Assembly: GCA_947366545.1 (NCBI GenBank)
Contig: CANBAL010000007.1
Coordinates: 1 to 51,977 of the forward strand
DNA: 51,977 bases
Direction of reading: 5' to 3'
Source: an uncultured Clostridia bacterium
GTDB lineage: Bacteria > Bacillota > Clostridia > Christensenellales > UBA1242
The position numbers and the translations under genes are program-made. Under the pieces are notes generated by a model. That model was not told the origin of the DNA. It searched no databases and worked only from the letters and a program-made list of their open reading frames with translations. Below are positions 50,579 to 51,977 of the stretch, piece by piece; the first letter of the stretch is position 1, and every line of letters starts with the position of its first letter.

Positions 50579-51977
50579 AGGTCACACAGATAAAGGAAAA
50601 GGTGCTTTCAACATATAATCTTAGTGAGCAAGATAGACAGACCTTAGACTTAGTTCTTTCCGATGAGTTGAATTTAGATAGGTGCGAATATATTTTGCAA
50701 CGCATGATTGAGGTTAAACTTGATAAAAGTTCAATCTTAGCCTTTTTTGCATACCAACTTTATAAAGTCAATCCCGAAAAAGCAGAGCCAGCAATAAATA
50801 GACTGAATAAAGAGGAAAAGGAGATTGTTGAAAGTTTCAAATCAATAAAAGATATACAATCAATCACCAAAAGTGAGGAGGCGGAGGACATCAAAAAAAT
50901 GTTCCTTGCTCTCAGTAAAGATGTTAGGGTTGTCATGATGAAACTTGCAGGTTTTGCATATGATATCGGGCAGATTGAGACTTTGACTAATGAAAATCGT
51001 GAATTTGTAAAACTTGTTAAAGATATTCATATTCCTCTTTCAGAAAGGCTCGGGCTAGATAAACTCAAACTTTCCATGGATGATGATGTTGTAAGGCTTG
51101 AGCATCCTGAGGAATTTAAGCGTCTTTCCCAGCAAATTGAGTCCAAACGCGAAGAGAATGAAAAACAATTTAAAATTACCGAAGAAAAACTTAAAAAAAT
51201 CATGGCTGACCTTAAAATAGAGGGGGAGATTACTTATAGACAGAAACATATAAGCAGCATTTATAAAAAACTTAATACTGTCATGAATCTTGATAAAATT
51301 TATGATTTTCTTGCTATGCGAGTGATTGTAAATAAGGTGGAGGAGTGCTATTCAATTTTAGGCCGAATCCACCAGATATATAGACCAATGCCGGGCAGAG
51401 TGAAGGATTATATTGCCAATCCAAAACCAAATGGCTATCAGTCCTTGCACACCACAATCATCGTGGAAAATCAGCATCCGCTTGAAATACAGATAAGGAC
51501 TTTTGAAATGCATCGTGCCAGTGAGTTTGGCAGTTATGCACATTGGCTGTATAAGGAAAAAGCGACCAAAAAGGATAAACTAGATGTTCGCGTCACAAGT
51601 TTTAGGGAGGCGATTGAGAATGCGAAAGACCTGCCACCTGAGGAGTTTGTCGAAACCCTTAAAGCCGACCTTTATGGCGGCATAATTTTCTGTCAAACAC
51701 CAAAGGGAAGGGTGCTAGAATTTCCAGAGGGTGCGACTGCGATAGACTTTGCCTATGCGGTGCACTCGCATGTGGGAAACACTTGTGTAGGCGCAAAGAT
51801 AAACTCAAAAATTCAGCCAATAAGTACGGTGCTCAAAAATGGCGATATAGTTGAGATACTCACCAATCCAAATAGTAAAGGGCCATCTCGAGACTGGCTT
51901 AATTTAGTAAAAACCAGTGGTGCAAGAGGTGGAATAAAATCCTTTTTCAAGAATGAACTTAAGGAAGAGAATATCAA
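50575..51977 (+). CDS. RelA/SpoT-family (p)ppGpp synthetase, hydrolase half degenerate, 3'-truncated by window
   Basis: From ATG 50575 (AAAGGAGGAAAG upstream) the frame is open to the window end (467 codons). The synthetase domain is complete: RQKHISSIYKKL, IYDFLAMRVIV, GRVKDYIANPKPNGYQSLHT and EIQIRTFEMHRASEFGSYAHWLYK. A TGS domain follows (GGIIFCQTPKGRVLEFPEGA..IDFAYAVHSHVGN). The N-terminal HD hydrolase domain has lost its catalytic HDxxED and the later KLADRLHNM box reads KLAGFAYDIGQ. It therefore probably only makes (p)ppGpp. It is coupled to recJ by an ATGA overlap. Confidence 0.93.
   Translation, partial: MKVTQIKEKVLSTYNLSEQDRQTLDLVLSDELNLDRCEYILQRMIEVKLDKSSILAFFAYQLYKVNPEKAEPAINRLNKEEKEIVESFKSIKDIQSITKSEEAEDIKKMFLALSKDVRVVMMKLAGFAYDIGQIETLTNENREFVKLVKDIHIPLSERLGLDKLKLSMDDDVVRLEHPEEFKRLSQQIESKREENEKQFKITEEKLKKIMADLKIEGEITYRQKHISSIYKKLNTVMNLDKIYDFLAMRVIVNKVEECYSILGRIHQIYRPMPGRVKDYIANPKPNGYQSLHTTIIVENQHPLEIQIRTFEMHRASEFGSYAHWLYKEKATKKDKLDVRVTSFREAIENAKDLPPEEFVETLKADLYGGIIFCQTPKGRVLEFPEGATAIDFAYAVHSHVGNTCVGAKINSKIQPISTVLKNGDIVEILTNPNSKGPSRDWLNLVKTSGARGGIKSFFKNELKEENI

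Overview
The window is AT-rich bacterial chromosome. Several features point to an uncultured, spore-former-related Clostridia-type member of the Bacillota. These are a PdaB-type sporulation polysaccharide deacetylase, a SPOR-like membrane protein, RNase J, DegV, a MinD/MinE pair, a 785-aa Bacillus-length RecJ, and Shine-Dalgarno motifs close to AGGAGG. Genes are dense and occur on both strands. No rRNA, CRISPR array or transposase was found. The only tRNA seen is tRNA-Leu(CAA).

Layout. 1-8.3 kb: two paralogous secreted InlB-repeat/beta-helix proteins, the first cut by the window edge, enclose a Cro/CI-type regulator, pdaB, a tandem-OB SSB protein, a SPOR-like protein and groES-groEL. The second surface gene is split by a nine-G tract exactly at the end of its signal peptide and looks phase-variable. 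8.3-15.1 kb: an SDR, a SHOCT membrane protein, tadA, two CPBP proteases with rlmH, a DUF378 protein with a 23-aa membrane peptide, greA and an unknown membrane protein. 15.2-19.3 kb: rnj, a trmR-like gene, PAP2, tsaE and tsaB. 19.3-23.3 kb: a zinc-ribbon/poly-acidic protein faces a 1112-aa surface receptor-like protein. 23.4-29.5 kb: two half-size TauE proteins, ferredoxin, Ppx/GppA, an HtrA-like protease, an MreB-like protein and minD-minE. 29.5-31.7 kb: degV and a glycosyltransferase. 31.8-35.5 kb: a phage-flavoured island (Cro/CI regulator with operator, small protein, tRNA-Leu, sigma-like protein, complete orphan large terminase). 35.6-46.8 kb: another anchored beta-helix protein, an orphan NMT1-type lipoprotein, valS, a DUF2238-like protein, a MacB-like ABC protein, a cytosolic 17-residue-repeat solenoid protein and an ArsP_2-type exporter. 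46.8-52 kb: a Rho-like protein without a P-loop, recJ, and a RelA/SpoT gene with a degenerate hydrolase half, running off the edge.

Three signals lie outside ordinary annotation. (1) The G9 tract at 6026-6034 lies in the only 19-nt interval where a frameshift could rejoin signal peptide and mature protein. (2) Three intergenic copies of one 150-210 nt sequence family (9709-9855 minus, 15155-15351 plus, 37965-38171 plus) keep a common core, while their stems change in a mostly compensatory way, so they look like an unnamed structured RNA family. (3) Several genes carry near-consensus promoters whose -10 box ends only 4-9 nt before the start codon, indicating leaderless mRNAs.

All functions are assigned by reading motifs in the sequence. 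No database search was run.
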